Positions 1 to 8,591 are shown, counted from the stretch's first letter. The stretch: DNA of 64,000 nucleotides from Sphingopyxis sp. JAI128 (GCF_014207235.1 NZ_JACHDA010000004.1:409084-473083), one strand, 5' to 3'. The notes: generated by a model from the letters alone, not told the origin. Program-made: numbers and translations.

Positions 1-146
1 TCATGCTGCGGATCGTCGCCAGGGACATCGACGCCTATGAAAGCTTCTTCTTCGACCAGCTGAGCAAATTGCCGGGGGTGCAGGAAATCAATTCGACCGT
101 CGCGTTATCCGAAATCAAGGCGACGACCGAACTGCCGCTGGGATAG
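1..146 (+). CDS. Lrp/AsnC-family regulator, C-terminal fragment
   Basis: The window opens inside a reading frame that ends at TAG 144-146. The 47 visible residues match the end of the Lrp/AsnC effector-binding (RAM) domain: a D-x-Y-E-x-F-F-F-D-Q-L-S-K-L-P-G-V run, then N-S-T-V-A-L-S-E-I-K and a closing T-T-E-L-P-L-G. Family members are feast/famine DNA-binding regulators whose N-terminal helix-turn-helix would lie to the left of the window. Whether it controls anything here cannot be told. The frame and C-terminal motif are clear; the full length and target are unknown. Confidence 0.75.
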   Translation, partial: MLRIVARDIDAYESFFFDQLSKLPGVQEINSTVALSEIKATTELPLG

Positions 147-448
147 GGGCCGGGCGTTCCGCCGCAGCGCTATTTGCGGCGATAGCGGAAATACCAGATT
201 TCGTGTCCAAAGTCAATTATACCATTGAATTGTATAATATTTATCTGGAATGGCTTGCTTGGAAAGTGGGCGGGCAATCACCCAGCAATCACCAATTTCT
301 TGATCATTAGAATCCGCGTGTCGGGGGCAAAAGTCTCGTCCATGCGATACCTGCCTGGAGGAGCCGTTTCGGGCTCGCGCAATAAAGACGGAGTTGCCTA
401 CGGGCGAGGTTGAGCGTGGAACAGCAAGGATCGGCGCGTCGCGCATGC
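147..448. other. Intergenic stretch without a convincing gene
   Basis: This 302-base gap lies between the Lrp-type fragment and the 3' end of the TetR gene. Short open frames on both strands (around 213-446) have no recognisable domain and no ribosome binding site. The only structure seen is the inverted repeat at 216-238, listed separately. Confidence 0.5.
216..238. promoter_or_regulatory. Inverted repeat ATTATAC-N9-GTATAAT
   Basis: ATTATAC at 216-222 and GTATAAT at 232-238 form perfect 7-base arms around 9 bases, in an AT-rich island within GC-rich DNA. It could be an operator or promoter element. No gene starts immediately downstream on either strand, so its target is unclear. Confidence 0.35.
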
Positions 449-1084
449 CTATGCGTCGTCAGTCGCCTTCGCTGTGATGCCCCTAGCGAACAGCCCGACA
501 ATCTCGCGAGCATAACTGTCGATGAGATCGGCATTTAGGGCGCCATCACCCAGAATTGCGCGGCGCCGCGCAACTGAGGAAAAGAGATGCGAGCAGGCGC
601 CGTCGATCGCAACGCTCATCAGTCCCGCGTCAACTTCGCGGAACTCTCCGAGGCGAATGCCTTCGGCGATAACGACGGCTCGTGCGTCGGCAACCGGTTT
701 CACAAGCGCCAGCCCGACGCGTTCCGAGGCCTTGGGCGACCCGTCGCGCAGAAGCTTTTCCAGCAGGCGGTGCAAATAGGGGCGCTTAAAATAGGCTTCG
801 ATCAGGCCCCGGATATGCGACGCTATCTTCTCGGTCGGCTTGAGATCAGAAGCCAGAAGGCGGTCGAGGTTGGCGAGTGCGAGCTCGGCGTCGGCCTCGG
901 CGATAGCGAGCATGAGTCCTTCGCGGTTGCCGAAGTAATAGCTCACCAGCGCAATGTTGGTGCCGGCGCGCTCTGAAATGTCGGCGAGAGGCACGTCGAC
1001 CAACTCTCTCTCGGTCATCAGCGACCGCGCCGCATCGAGAATGCGCTGCGATGTCGGTTCGGACGGCCGCGCCGCTTGTCTCAC
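449..1084 (-). CDS. TetR/AcrR-family transcriptional regulator
   Basis: This is a 211-residue DNA-binding repressor-type protein. The N-terminal helix-turn-helix is visible as Q-R-I-L-D-A-A-R-S-L-M, then V-P-L-A-D-I-S-E-R-A-G and V-S-Y-Y-F-G-N-R-E-G-L, which is canonical TetR. The rest is a divergent ligand domain. The frame is open upstream to 1327, but that extension only overlaps the CoA-transferase. I chose the GTG at 1084 because it starts just after the CoA-transferase stop (1086-1088), has a GAGAGG-type ribosome site, and gives a normal family length. It is probably co-transcribed with, and may regulate, the CoA-transferase. The ligand is unknown. Confidence 0.85.
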   Translation of the reverse strand: MRQAARPSEPTSQRILDAARSLMTERELVDVPLADISERAGTNIALVSYYFGNREGLMLAIAEADAELALANLDRLLASDLKPTEKIASHIRGLIEAYFKRPYLHRLLEKLLRDGSPKASERVGLALVKPVADARAVVIAEGIRLGEFREVDAGLMSVAIDGACSHLFSSVARRRAILGDGALNADLIDSYAREIVGLFARGITAKATDDA

Positions 1085-1085
1085 G

Positions 1086-2282
1086 CTATTTACCTCTCGG
1101 CTCGCCCCGGAAGCGGGGGCCATGCTCGTCGAGCAAGGGCGCATTTCCGAGGGCCGTGTCAAGCGGCGCGGCAAAGCGGACGGGGTGCGCCATGCTGTAA
1201 TAGGGTCCTTCACTCGGATGATTGCTTGGCCGGAAGAAGTTGGTGGCAGAAAGATGAGGGTCATCCATGATGTCCGACAGATCGCGAACCATCTGGGCGG
1301 GAAGCTGCGCTGCATGGCATTTGGCAACGAGCTCGGCGCTCGTGAAATTTGGGGTGAGGCGCGTCACTTCCCTGTAAAGAAGCCCCGAGTTTGCTGTCCG
1401 GAGCTTGCGGGTGGAAAACCGTTCGTCCTCCAGAAAGCCGGGATTGCCGAGCAGCCCGAAAAGGCGCGGCCAGGCGTCGTCCGTGTAGGCAACAATGCTG
1501 ACGAACCCGTCCGAGGTCGGAAAGGGCTGGCGGTCCGGATCGATCTGTCGAAAATATCCGGCCGGCGCGTTCGGCGGATCGAAGGTGAGGCCCGCGAGAT
1601 GTTCGATCAGCATGAAATGGCTGAAGGCCTCGAACATCGGTATCTCGACTTTCTGACCTTCACCGGTCCGCAGCTTGTGGATGATTGCCGCAAGCACCGC
1701 GTAGACCGCATGCAGCCCGGCCACCTTGTCGGCTATCAGCGATGGGAGGTAGCGAGCGCGCGGATCTTCGTCGACGCGCGGCAGCAAGGATGCAGTTCCC
1801 GTCGCCGCTTGAATCACATCGTCATAGGCCTGTAGCTCGGCATAAGGGCCGTCCTGTCCGAAGCCCACGCAGTGTGCATACACGATGCCCGGGTTGAGCG
1901 CTTTGACAGTCTCATAGTCGAGGCCAAGCCGCTCCACCGCCTTGCCGCGGACGTTGAGTATGAACACGTCGGCCCCGCGAAGCAGGTCTTGCATGACCGC
2001 AAGATCCCGAGCAACCTTGAGATCGAGCGCGACGGACTGCTTGCCGCGATTGATCGCGAGAAATCCGGGACTCATGCCGGGCGTCACTGCGGCCTTTCCG
2101 GTCCAGCGGAAGCTGTCTCCGGCGCCGGGGGTCTCGATCTTGACGACCTCGGCTCCAAGATCGACCAGAATCTGGGTCGCATAGGGGCCAAAGACGACGC
2201 TTGTCAGGTCAACGATCCGAACACCTTCGAGAAGTTTTTTCGCGTCGCCTGCCGCGATCCCCTTGCTTTGAGCACTCCACAT
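1086..2282 (-). CDS. CaiB/BaiF family (class III) acyl-CoA transferase
   Basis: This 398-residue protein should transfer CoA between an acyl-CoA and a free carboxylic acid in the cytoplasm. Family signatures are G-V-R-I-V-D-L-T near residue 20, the D-L-G-A-E-V-V-K-I-E stretch near 41-50, N-R-G-K-Q-S-V-A-L-D-L near 78-88, and Y-D-D-V-I-Q-A at 153-159. In the family, the Asp after that Tyr (D154 here) is the catalytic nucleophile. It could activate a carboxylate without ATP, next to the ligases elsewhere in the window. The gene starts about 20 bases from an AT-rich palindrome (2301-2316). The exact acid is not predictable. Confidence 0.88.
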   Translation of the reverse strand: MWSAQSKGIAAGDAKKLLEGVRIVDLTSVVFGPYATQILVDLGAEVVKIETPGAGDSFRWTGKAAVTPGMSPGFLAINRGKQSVALDLKVARDLAVMQDLLRGADVFILNVRGKAVERLGLDYETVKALNPGIVYAHCVGFGQDGPYAELQAYDDVIQAATGTASLLPRVDEDPRARYLPSLIADKVAGLHAVYAVLAAIIHKLRTGEGQKVEIPMFEAFSHFMLIEHLAGLTFDPPNAPAGYFRQIDPDRQPFPTSDGFVSIVAYTDDAWPRLFGLLGNPGFLEDERFSTRKLRTANSGLLYREVTRLTPNFTSAELVAKCHAAQLPAQMVRDLSDIMDDPHLSATNFFRPSNHPSEGPYYSMAHPVRFAAPLDTALGNAPLLDEHGPRFRGEPRGK

Positions 2283-2672
2283 GCACGGCCTCCCAATGAA
2301 TTAAAACTATTTTTAAGATTGTTAAATTCATTTTTAAGACCGGTCAATCCTGTGTCATGCTTGGACTTTTCAAAGGTCTGACTGGCCTGCTGAGATGGCC
2401 TCAAGCCAAGGCTCTTCGATTGTCGATCACGCGCGGCGATCAATGCCGCGCTGGCGCGCCCGTGGATCCGTCAATTCGCCACTCTGATATGTCACAGAGC
2501 CAAAAGCGTCGCGAGAATTGGCTTCTTGTGAGAGCAAGATCCTGAAAACAAAACGATTTCCAAGATAGGTATTAATTGTATTGACGATTAAGATGTTTCT
2601 TCATAATTCTGCAGGCCTTGAAGCGAAGAGTCCGAAGAATCGGGCCACGCGTTTATGAGGGAGGATGGCTAG
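2283..2672. other. Divergent promoter region between CoA-transferase and TonB receptor
   Basis: This 390-base gap separates divergent genes and carries no supported gene. On its left edge lie a palindrome and two 10-base direct repeats (2301-2339). On its right side a candidate sigma-70 promoter reads TTGACG (2581-2586), 17 bases, TAATTC. The TTGACG overlaps an ACGATTA half-site (2584-2590) resembling the operator family at 8536 and 13671, but the partner half here (2564-2570) is poor. Confidence 0.45.
2301..2339. promoter_or_regulatory. Palindrome TTAAAA-N4-TTTTAA and direct repeats ATTTTTAAGA
   Basis: TTAAAA (2301-2306) and TTTTAA (2311-2316) form a palindrome 19 bases from the CoA-transferase start. 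The decamer ATTTTTAAGA occurs at 2309-2318 and again at 2330-2339, offset by exactly 21 bases, i.e. two helical turns on the same DNA face. This suggests cooperative regulator binding, possibly by the adjacent TetR protein (inference). Confidence 0.45.
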
Positions 2673-5096
2673 ATGAAGAGGCTCGTTCGGACGTCGCTGG
2701 TGCTCAGCACCCTGTTGATGAGCGGTTATGCCGCGCCGGTGTTCGCACAGTCGACGGCGCCGGTTGATGACGCCGCGGAAGGCCAGTCATCCGGCGGCAT
2801 CCAGGAAATCGTCGTCGTCGCTCGCAAGACCGAGGAAAGTCTGCAGACCGTTCCGGTCGCGGTCAGCGCGGTTACTGGTGACATGCTCGACAAGCAGTCG
2901 ATCACCAGCGTTACCCAGCTTCAGACGACCACTCCCAATCTCACTTTCTCGAGCGCCGTGGCCCAGCCGGGCTCGGCAACCGTGTTCATTCGCGGACAGG
3001 GCTCCTCCGACGGCCTGATTGCCATCGACCAGGCGGTGGGTGTGTACATCAACGGCATCTATTCGGCTCGCTCGACCGGTGGCGCATTCGACATGGTCGA
3101 CGTCCAGCGTGTCGAAGTGCTGCGTGGACCGCAGGGCACGCTGTTCGGTCGCAACACGACCGGTGGCGCGATCAATATCATCCCCAACGAACCGAGCACG
3201 GCGGGTTTTGATGCCGAAGCGCGCTTCGACTATGGCAACTTCAACACCATTCTCGCGCGCGGCATGATCAATATCCCGATGGGCGAGGCTCTTGCCGCGC
3301 GCGTCGTCTATCAGCACCGCGAGCACGACGGATATGGCCGGAACCTGGCACTCGATCGCGAGCTTGGTACGGCAAATTCCGACTTTTTTCGCGTCAGCTT
3401 CAAGCTTGAGCCGCCAGGCTCGCGCTTCAGCGCGCTCTTCTCGGCCGACTATACCAAGTACAAGGATACGGGCGAGCTGGTCGGCCTCAAATCGGTAACC
3501 CTCGGGAACGCCACCTCGCCGCAGCAGCTCGTCATCGGCGCCTGCAACGGCACCGCGCCCGTTCCGGCGCTGAATGCCTTGCAACCCTTCTGCCCGGCGG
3601 TCGCGCGCGGTCCGCTCCAGAATTACATCTACGGCCAGAACGGCAACGACAATATTCACAACGTCTACCAGAACACGCCGGGCTATGGCATCTCGAAGAC
3701 GCATGGTGCGTCGGGCATCTTGCAATATGAGTTCTCCGACGCAGCCTTGCTCAAGAGCACGACAGCATGGCGCGGCGTCTATCTGAATTCGCTCAGCGAC
3801 AATGACGGCACCCCCTATCTGTTCACCGGCGGCGTTGCGCCGTTCGCGGGTAACGTCATCGACCAGGACCAGTTCAGCCAGGAACTGCAGCTCTCTGGCA
3901 AGCTCGATCGTCTCCAATATATTCTTGGCGCCTTCTACTTCGTCGAGAACGGCACCGACCGCTCACGCTCGGCGAGCCTGTTCCCGGTCTCGCCGGCTAT
4001 CGGCATCGTCGATGGCACGATCCGCAACCGCAGCGCCGCGGGTTTCGGTCAGCTGATTTATGAAGTCATCGACGGCGTCCGACTGACCGCGGGTGTTCGT
4101 TATACCGAGGACAAGCGCACCCTCGTATCGCGCAACCGCGATCTCAACTTCTTTACCAACGCCCAGGTATCGTCGATCCCGACCTTGCTTGACGGCGACC
4201 CGAGCGATCCGTTCCGCGCAACCTTCAGCCGCTCGTTCAACTATTGGTCGTACCTCGCGAGCGCCGACTGGCAGGCGACTGACAATATCTTCCTCTATGC
4301 AAAGACCAGCCGTTCACAGCGCTCGGGCGGGTTCAACACCCGCGCGGTTGCGGGCGGAAATCCGCCGATCAGTTTCTCGCCGGAAGAAGTGACCGACTAT
4401 GAAATCGGTGCGAAGATCGACGCGTTCGACCGTCGCGTTCGGCTCAACCTCGCGGCGTTCGATTCCGACGTGAAGAATGTGCAGCGCAACCTGATCGGCG
4501 TTGCCGGCACTCGCCTGGTGTCAGGCGTGGCCAATGCCGCGAGCGCGCGCATTCGCGGTCTTGAAGCCGAACTCACGGTCGTACCTGTCGAAGGGCTGAC
4601 GCTCGGCGCGAACTTCGGTTACACCGATCCGAAGTACAAGCGGTTCATCAACAGCCTCGACAACACCGACTGGCAAGACGCCGCGTTCCCCTACACGCCG
4701 AAATATACCCTCGGCCTGACGGGCGACTATGAATATGAAATCGCGAATGCAGGCACGCTCCGGCTCAGGGTCGATTACGGGTGGCGGTCGAAGCAATATG
4801 GCGCGCCGATGCAGCTCGCCGCCGCGGCGCGGGTCGGCCTCACTCCCGAACAGATCGATGCCGGCAACGCGGCGCTGCAGAAAACGTCGCTTATCCCGAG
4901 CTACGGCATCCTGAACGGGCGCATCGCGTTCGAACTCGACGATCCGGACCTCGAGATCGCCTTCTACGCACGCAACATCACGCAGAAGAAATACTTCACG
5001 CGCCTGCTGTCGCTCGAGAACACGCCGTTCGGGATCACGGCCTATACGCCGGGCGATCCGCGCACCTACGGTGTGTCGCTAACTTGGCGCTACTGA
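2673..5096 (+). CDS. TonB-dependent outer-membrane receptor
   Basis: This 807-residue receptor should import a substrate across the outer membrane using TonB energy. A Sec signal peptide covers about residues 1-25 (basic start, hydrophobic core, A-P-V-F-A-Q-S cleavage region). It is followed by a TonB box (E-I-V-V-V-A-R-K) and a plug domain with V-E-V-L-R-G-P-Q-G-T-L-F-G-R-N-T-T-G-G-A-I. The 22-strand barrel ends in aromatic W-R-Y. It belongs to the sphingomonad type usually found beside catabolic genes. It starts after a GGGAGG-type ribosome site and is followed by an intrinsic terminator at 5161-5194. The substrate is inferred to be that of the surrounding pathway. Confidence 0.93.
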   Translation: MKRLVRTSLVLSTLLMSGYAAPVFAQSTAPVDDAAEGQSSGGIQEIVVVARKTEESLQTVPVAVSAVTGDMLDKQSITSVTQLQTTTPNLTFSSAVAQPGSATVFIRGQGSSDGLIAIDQAVGVYINGIYSARSTGGAFDMVDVQRVEVLRGPQGTLFGRNTTGGAINIIPNEPSTAGFDAEARFDYGNFNTILARGMINIPMGEALAARVVYQHREHDGYGRNLALDRELGTANSDFFRVSFKLEPPGSRFSALFSADYTKYKDTGELVGLKSVTLGNATSPQQLVIGACNGTAPVPALNALQPFCPAVARGPLQNYIYGQNGNDNIHNVYQNTPGYGISKTHGASGILQYEFSDAALLKSTTAWRGVYLNSLSDNDGTPYLFTGGVAPFAGNVIDQDQFSQELQLSGKLDRLQYILGAFYFVENGTDRSRSASLFPVSPAIGIVDGTIRNRSAAGFGQLIYEVIDGVRLTAGVRYTEDKRTLVSRNRDLNFFTNAQVSSIPTLLDGDPSDPFRATFSRSFNYWSYLASADWQATDNIFLYAKTSRSQRSGGFNTRAVAGGNPPISFSPEEVTDYEIGAKIDAFDRRVRLNLAAFDSDVKNVQRNLIGVAGTRLVSGVANAASARIRGLEAELTVVPVEGLTLGANFGYTDPKYKRFINSLDNTDWQDAAFPYTPKYTLGLTGDYEYEIANAGTLRLRVDYGWRSKQYGAPMQLAAAARVGLTPEQIDAGNAALQKTSLIPSYGILNGRIAFELDDPDLEIAFYARNITQKKYFTRLLSLENTPFGITAYTPGDPRTYGVSLTWRY

Positions 5097-5160
5097 CGCG
5101 CTCCATCTCCAACGCTCCGATCCCGGCAAAAAGGGGCATTACCGATCGGAGTAACCTGAG

Positions 5161-5194
5161 GCCGGGGGCAGGATCTGCCTCCGGCTCATTTTTT
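5161..5194 (+). terminator. Rho-independent terminator after the TonB receptor
   Basis: GCCGGGGGCA (5161-5170) pairs with TGCCTCCGGC (5176-5185) through ten pairs with one G-T, around a five-base loop. TCATTTTTT follows to 5194. It lies 24 bases before the P450 start, so it can terminate or attenuate transcription between receptor and P450. Confidence 0.8.
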
Positions 5195-5217
5195 GGTAAC
5201 AGACAGCAAGAGGATCG

Positions 5218-6429
5218 ATGATGACCGTGCCTGCCCTCACTCCCAAGCCCGACCATGTCCCCGATGAGCTTGTCGTCGACTATGACTATATCCGCCCGGC
5301 GGGGATGGAGGAGGAGGGGGTCTACAAGGCAGTCAAGCGCCTCCATGCGGGACCAGACATCATCTGGAGTCCGCGGCACGGTGGGCACTGGATGGTAACC
5401 CGCGCCGAGGACGTCAAATTCGTCCAGGAAAATTACGAAGTCTTCAGCCACGAGGAATTCATGATTCCGCGGGCGCTGATGCCGCTGAAGCCACTTCCGC
5501 TGGCGGTGGATCCGCCCAATCACGCGCGTTACCGCGCGGTGATCAACCCGGGATTCACGCCGAAGAATGTCGCGCGCATGCGCGTCGAGGCTCGCGAGCT
5601 CACGATCGAGCTGATCGAGAATATCCGGCCCAATGGCGGCTGCGAATTTCTGAGCGAGTTCGCACGCGTGATGCCCGTCACGATGTTCCTTCGCATCGTC
5701 GACCTGCCGCTCGATCGCCGTGAAGAGTTCGTCGAGTGGGGCATCGCGATCATGTCGGCCTACGATCCGGCGCAGCGCATGGCGGCGATGATGCGGGTCC
5801 GCGAATATCTGAAGACGATCCTCGACGAGCGCGAAGGCGGGGACGGCGAGGATCTGCTCACGCGGGTGGCTGCCTGGCGCAGCAACCCGCGCTTCCAGTC
5901 GGATGAAGAGACGCTGTCGATGGCGAGCCTTTTGTTCGTGGGGGGCCTTGATACGGTCGCTTCCTCGCTTTCCTACATCACGCATTACCTCGCTCAGCAC
6001 CCCGAGATGCAGGCGCGCCTCCGCCGCGAACCGGAACTCATCCCGGCGGCGTCAGAGGAATTTCTCCGCCGCTTCGGCCTCTCGAACACCGGCCGGATTC
6101 TGACTCGCGACTTTGAATATAAGGGCGTCCTGTTCAAGAAGGACGAGATGATCATGGTCCCGAACAATCTCTCCGGGATCGACGAACGGCGATACAAATG
6201 TCCGATGGATGTCGACCTCGACCGGGGGACGACACCCGCCGATCACAACACGTTCGGCAACGGCCCGCACAAATGTGTCGGCGCGCCGCTTGCGCGAGCG
6301 GAAATCCAGGTCTTCCTCGAAGAGTTCCTCACTCGGGTCCCGGAATTCCGGCTCGATCCCGACAAGCAGAATGTCGAGCATTGCGGGTCAGTGCCGGGCT
6401 TCGACGAACTGCATCTGCGTTGGGACTGA
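5218..6429 (+). CDS. Cytochrome P450, P450cam (CYP101)-like
   Basis: This 403-residue soluble heme monooxygenase should hydroxylate a hydrophobic substrate using O2 and two electrons. The I-helix acid-alcohol pair is D245-T246 in G-G-L-D-T-V-A-S, the ExxR motif is E281-R284, and the heme ligand is C353 in F-G-N-G-P-H-K-C-V-G. The N-terminus (V-P-D-E-L-V-V-D-Y-D-Y) and G-G-H-W-M-V-T-R segment resemble camphor P450 and the paralogue at 43887. Two ATG codons lie in tandem at 5218 and 5221 after AAGAGG. P450cam-type enzymes need a 2Fe-2S ferredoxin, and a fitting one is at 61773. The substrate may be terpenoid-like (inference). Confidence 0.92.
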   Translation: MMTVPALTPKPDHVPDELVVDYDYIRPAGMEEEGVYKAVKRLHAGPDIIWSPRHGGHWMVTRAEDVKFVQENYEVFSHEEFMIPRALMPLKPLPLAVDPPNHARYRAVINPGFTPKNVARMRVEARELTIELIENIRPNGGCEFLSEFARVMPVTMFLRIVDLPLDRREEFVEWGIAIMSAYDPAQRMAAMMRVREYLKTILDEREGGDGEDLLTRVAAWRSNPRFQSDEETLSMASLLFVGGLDTVASSLSYITHYLAQHPEMQARLRREPELIPAASEEFLRRFGLSNTGRILTRDFEYKGVLFKKDEMIMVPNNLSGIDERRYKCPMDVDLDRGTTPADHNTFGNGPHKCVGAPLARAEIQVFLEEFLTRVPEFRLDPDKQNVEHCGSVPGFDELHLRWD

Positions 6430-6437
6430 CGATATCT

Positions 6438-6460
6438 TGACATAATTTCAAATAGTGTCA
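6438..6460. promoter_or_regulatory. Operator TGACA-N13-TGTCA upstream of P450
   Basis: TGACA (6438-6442) and TGTCA (6456-6460) form an inverted repeat with 13 bases between, 42 bases before the next P450 start. Nearly the same block, including the trailing GAACGTC, recurs at 46705-46727. A third copy overlaps a TetR/PhyH divergent promoter at 45654-45676. The layout fits a TetR-type operator (inference). Confidence 0.7.
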
Positions 6461-6501
6461 GAACGTCACCTATAACGAATCCGAACGATCGGGAGAGAGA
6501 C

Positions 6502-7758
6502 ATGGCCACCGTTCTGCCACGCCTGGAAGATCTGGAAGACAAGAGCTTCGACGCCTTTGCCGTTGAACGCATGTCGCGCGGTGATGCCGAGGATCCCTAT
6601 CCGCGCCTTCACGAATTGATGCGCGCGGGCAGCGTCCATGAAGGCAGCTATCGCAAGATGTTCACGGACATTCCCGACGTCCAGCTCGGGCATATGCGCC
6701 AGTTCATGGTCGTCGGCTATGACGCTTGCATACGCGTCCTCATGGATCCGGAGAATTTCCGCAATCATGAGGTCTTCAAGCATAGTTTGGGCAAAAGCTT
6801 CGGCCGCACGATCACGGTCATGGATGCGCCCGAGCATGGCCGCTACCGCAAGGTGTTCCAGAAGGCCTTCCTCCCGCAGATTGTGCGCCAATGGGGCGAA
6901 AGCGTTGTCGATCCCGTCGTAGACGATCTAATGGGCAAGTTCGAACGCCGCGGCGAGGCCGACCTGATCGAGGAATATACCCATCATTTCCCGTTCCAGG
7001 TCATCTACCGGCAGCTCGAACTGGATGCCGAACAGGCGCCGATCTTTCACAAGCTGGCCGTCGCGCAATTGCTCTCGACGATCGGTGCTCCGCAAGGCGC
7101 CGAATCGACCGCCAAGCTTGGCACCTTCTTTCAGCAACTGCTCGACATGCGCCGCGCCAATCCCGGCACCGATCTCGTAAGCCATCTGGCGACGGTAGAG
7201 GCCGACGGCGAGCGCCTGCCCGACGATGTGCTGACTTCGTTCCTGCGGCAGCTGATGAACGCCGGCGGCGACACCACCTATCGCGGCACCAGCGTTCTGC
7301 TGACCTGCCTCCTCAACAATCCCGAGCAACTCGAAGCGGTCCGCAACGATCGAGACCTTATCCCGCAAGCAATCGACGAAGCGTTGCGCTGGGACGGACC
7401 GGTCACCTCTACGTTCCGCTATACGGCAAATGATGCCGAGGTCGACGGCACGGTCATTCCGGCGGGTTCGATGGTCAACGTCGTCCTGGGGTCGGCAAAC
7501 CGCGATCCGCGCAAATATGAAAATCCGGACCGCTTCGATATCTTCCGCGCCAAGTCGGTGCGGCCGATCCCCTTCGCGAGCGGGCCGCATGTCTGCATCG
7601 GCCAGCATCTCGCACGCGTGGAGATGACCCGGGCGTTGAACGCGATTCTCGATCGGCTGCCGAACCTCCGCCTCGATCCGTCGAAGCCGGCCCCCGCGAT
7701 CAAGGGCTATCTGCTCCGCGTGCCCGATCACCTGCACGTCCTGTTCGACCCCGCCTGA
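6502..7758 (+). CDS. Cytochrome P450 (bacterial class I type)
   Basis: This 418-residue soluble P450 has its I-helix oxygen-activation motif in N-A-G-G-D-T-T-Y (253-260), the ExxR in E293-A-L-R296, and the heme cysteine C365 in F-A-S-G-P-H-V-C-I-G-Q-H-L-A-R. It is less like P450cam than the gene before it and lacks the G-G-H-W segment, so it is probably a different P450 family. It follows a GGGAGAGAG ribosome site and carries its own operator at 6438-6460, so it can be regulated apart from the upstream P450. Its stop codon lies in the loop of a hairpin. The substrate is unknown. Confidence 0.92.
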   Translation: MATVLPRLEDLEDKSFDAFAVERMSRGDAEDPYPRLHELMRAGSVHEGSYRKMFTDIPDVQLGHMRQFMVVGYDACIRVLMDPENFRNHEVFKHSLGKSFGRTITVMDAPEHGRYRKVFQKAFLPQIVRQWGESVVDPVVDDLMGKFERRGEADLIEEYTHHFPFQVIYRQLELDAEQAPIFHKLAVAQLLSTIGAPQGAESTAKLGTFFQQLLDMRRANPGTDLVSHLATVEADGERLPDDVLTSFLRQLMNAGGDTTYRGTSVLLTCLLNNPEQLEAVRNDRDLIPQAIDEALRWDGPVTSTFRYTANDAEVDGTVIPAGSMVNVVLGSANRDPRKYENPDRFDIFRAKSVRPIPFASGPHVCIGQHLARVEMTRALNAILDRLPNLRLDPSKPAPAIKGYLLRVPDHLHVLFDPA

Positions 7759-7768
7759 GGGCGGGGTC
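7747..7768. terminator. Hairpin between convergent genes
   Basis: GACCCCGCC (7747-7755) and GGCGGGGTC (7760-7768) pair perfectly over nine bases with a TGAG loop. The P450 stop codon forms part of the loop. No T-run follows on either side, so it may block transcripts of the convergent pair only weakly, or with Rho. Confidence 0.55.
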
Positions 7769-7776
7769 GCACATAG

Positions 7777-8460
7777 TCAGTCCTTCTTCGCTTCGGCGTG
7801 CTTCCAGACCTCGGCGCCATGCACCGCGTCGATTTCCAGTTCCGCGACCTCGGACACGCGAAGGATCAGCATGTAGATGCCGATGACGTGCAGCAACTCG
7901 ACGAGCTGGCGATCGTCGTAGAAGGCTTTCACGGCGCCGAACGCATAATCGTCGACGCGGACCGCTTTCACCGTCTGCCGGGTGAACGCCAGAAGCGCCT
8001 TCTCGCGCTCGTCAAACACCGGATCCCCGAAGCGGTCGTCGGCGATCGCGTCGACTTTCTCTTTCGAAATACCCATCGCGGCCGCGACCTGCTCATGCTG
8101 CGCCCACTCATAGGCGCCGCGATCGAGGTGCAGCACGGCAAGGATGACGATCTCGCGCTCGAGCGGAGGCAAGGTCGTGTCGGTCATCATCGCGCGGATC
8201 AGCATACCCATGCCGGGTTGAAGGGTCTTCGCCTGGGCGAGCAGGCGCGAAAGGTTGAGCTTCGCGCTCGGACTGCTCTCATAGGCTTCGCGCTGCGCCG
8301 GAGTCATGTCGGCAGGATCGAGCAGGCCGATACGGCTGATCGAACGTCCAGTGTCTGTCATCTTGTCGCCTTTCACTTGCGCGGGCCGGGTTTCCGGTTG
8401 GGCCAAAACCGGCGCGGCGATCAGGGCAGCCACGAAGAAAATCAGGCCGACAGGCTTCAT
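7777..8460 (-). CDS. Carboxymuconolactone decarboxylase (AhpD-fold) family protein with signal peptide
   Basis: The 227-residue product has an alpha-helical CMD/AhpD-type fold, seen in L-P-P-L-E-R-E-I-V-I-L-A-V and the Y-E-W-A-Q-H-E segment. It lacks a CxxC redox pair, so it is not a classical AhpD peroxidase partner. The start at 8460 follows a strong GAAGAGGGAGAG site and begins a clear Sec signal (hydrophobic core ending A-P-V-L-A-Q), unusual for this family. A second possible start (MTDTGRS, 8361) would give a cytoplasmic protein. The gene is divergent from the kinase operon and shares its 27-base operator. The function is unknown; a ring-lactone or peroxide-related role is only possible. 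Confidence 0.75.
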   Translation of the reverse strand: MKPVGLIFFVAALIAAPVLAQPETRPAQVKGDKMTDTGRSISRIGLLDPADMTPAQREAYESSPSAKLNLSRLLAQAKTLQPGMGMLIRAMMTDTTLPPLEREIVILAVLHLDRGAYEWAQHEQVAAAMGISKEKVDAIADDRFGDPVFDEREKALLAFTRQTVKAVRVDDYAFGAVKAFYDDRQLVELLHVIGIYMLILRVSEVAELEIDAVHGAEVWKHAEAKKD

Positions 8461-8535
8461 TTTCGCTCTCCCTCTTCCCGGATTCCGCACCGGTTGTTGA
8501 TTGGACCTTGCAACAATCCGCCCGTGTCGGCAATC

Positions 8536-8562
8536 TAATCGTTATAAAAAGATATACGATTA
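8536..8562. promoter_or_regulatory. Operator TAATCGT-N13-ACGATTA
   Basis: TAATCGT (8536-8542) and ACGATTA (8556-8562) are perfect inverted 7-mers separated by 13 AT-rich bases. The site lies between the divergent CMD-like gene and the kinase operon. A nearly identical site lies at 13671-13697 and a degenerate one at 43674-43700, suggesting one regulator for several operons. Confidence 0.7.
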
Positions 8563-8591
8563 TTCGGCTCGACAAGCCTGAGGGAAGAGCG

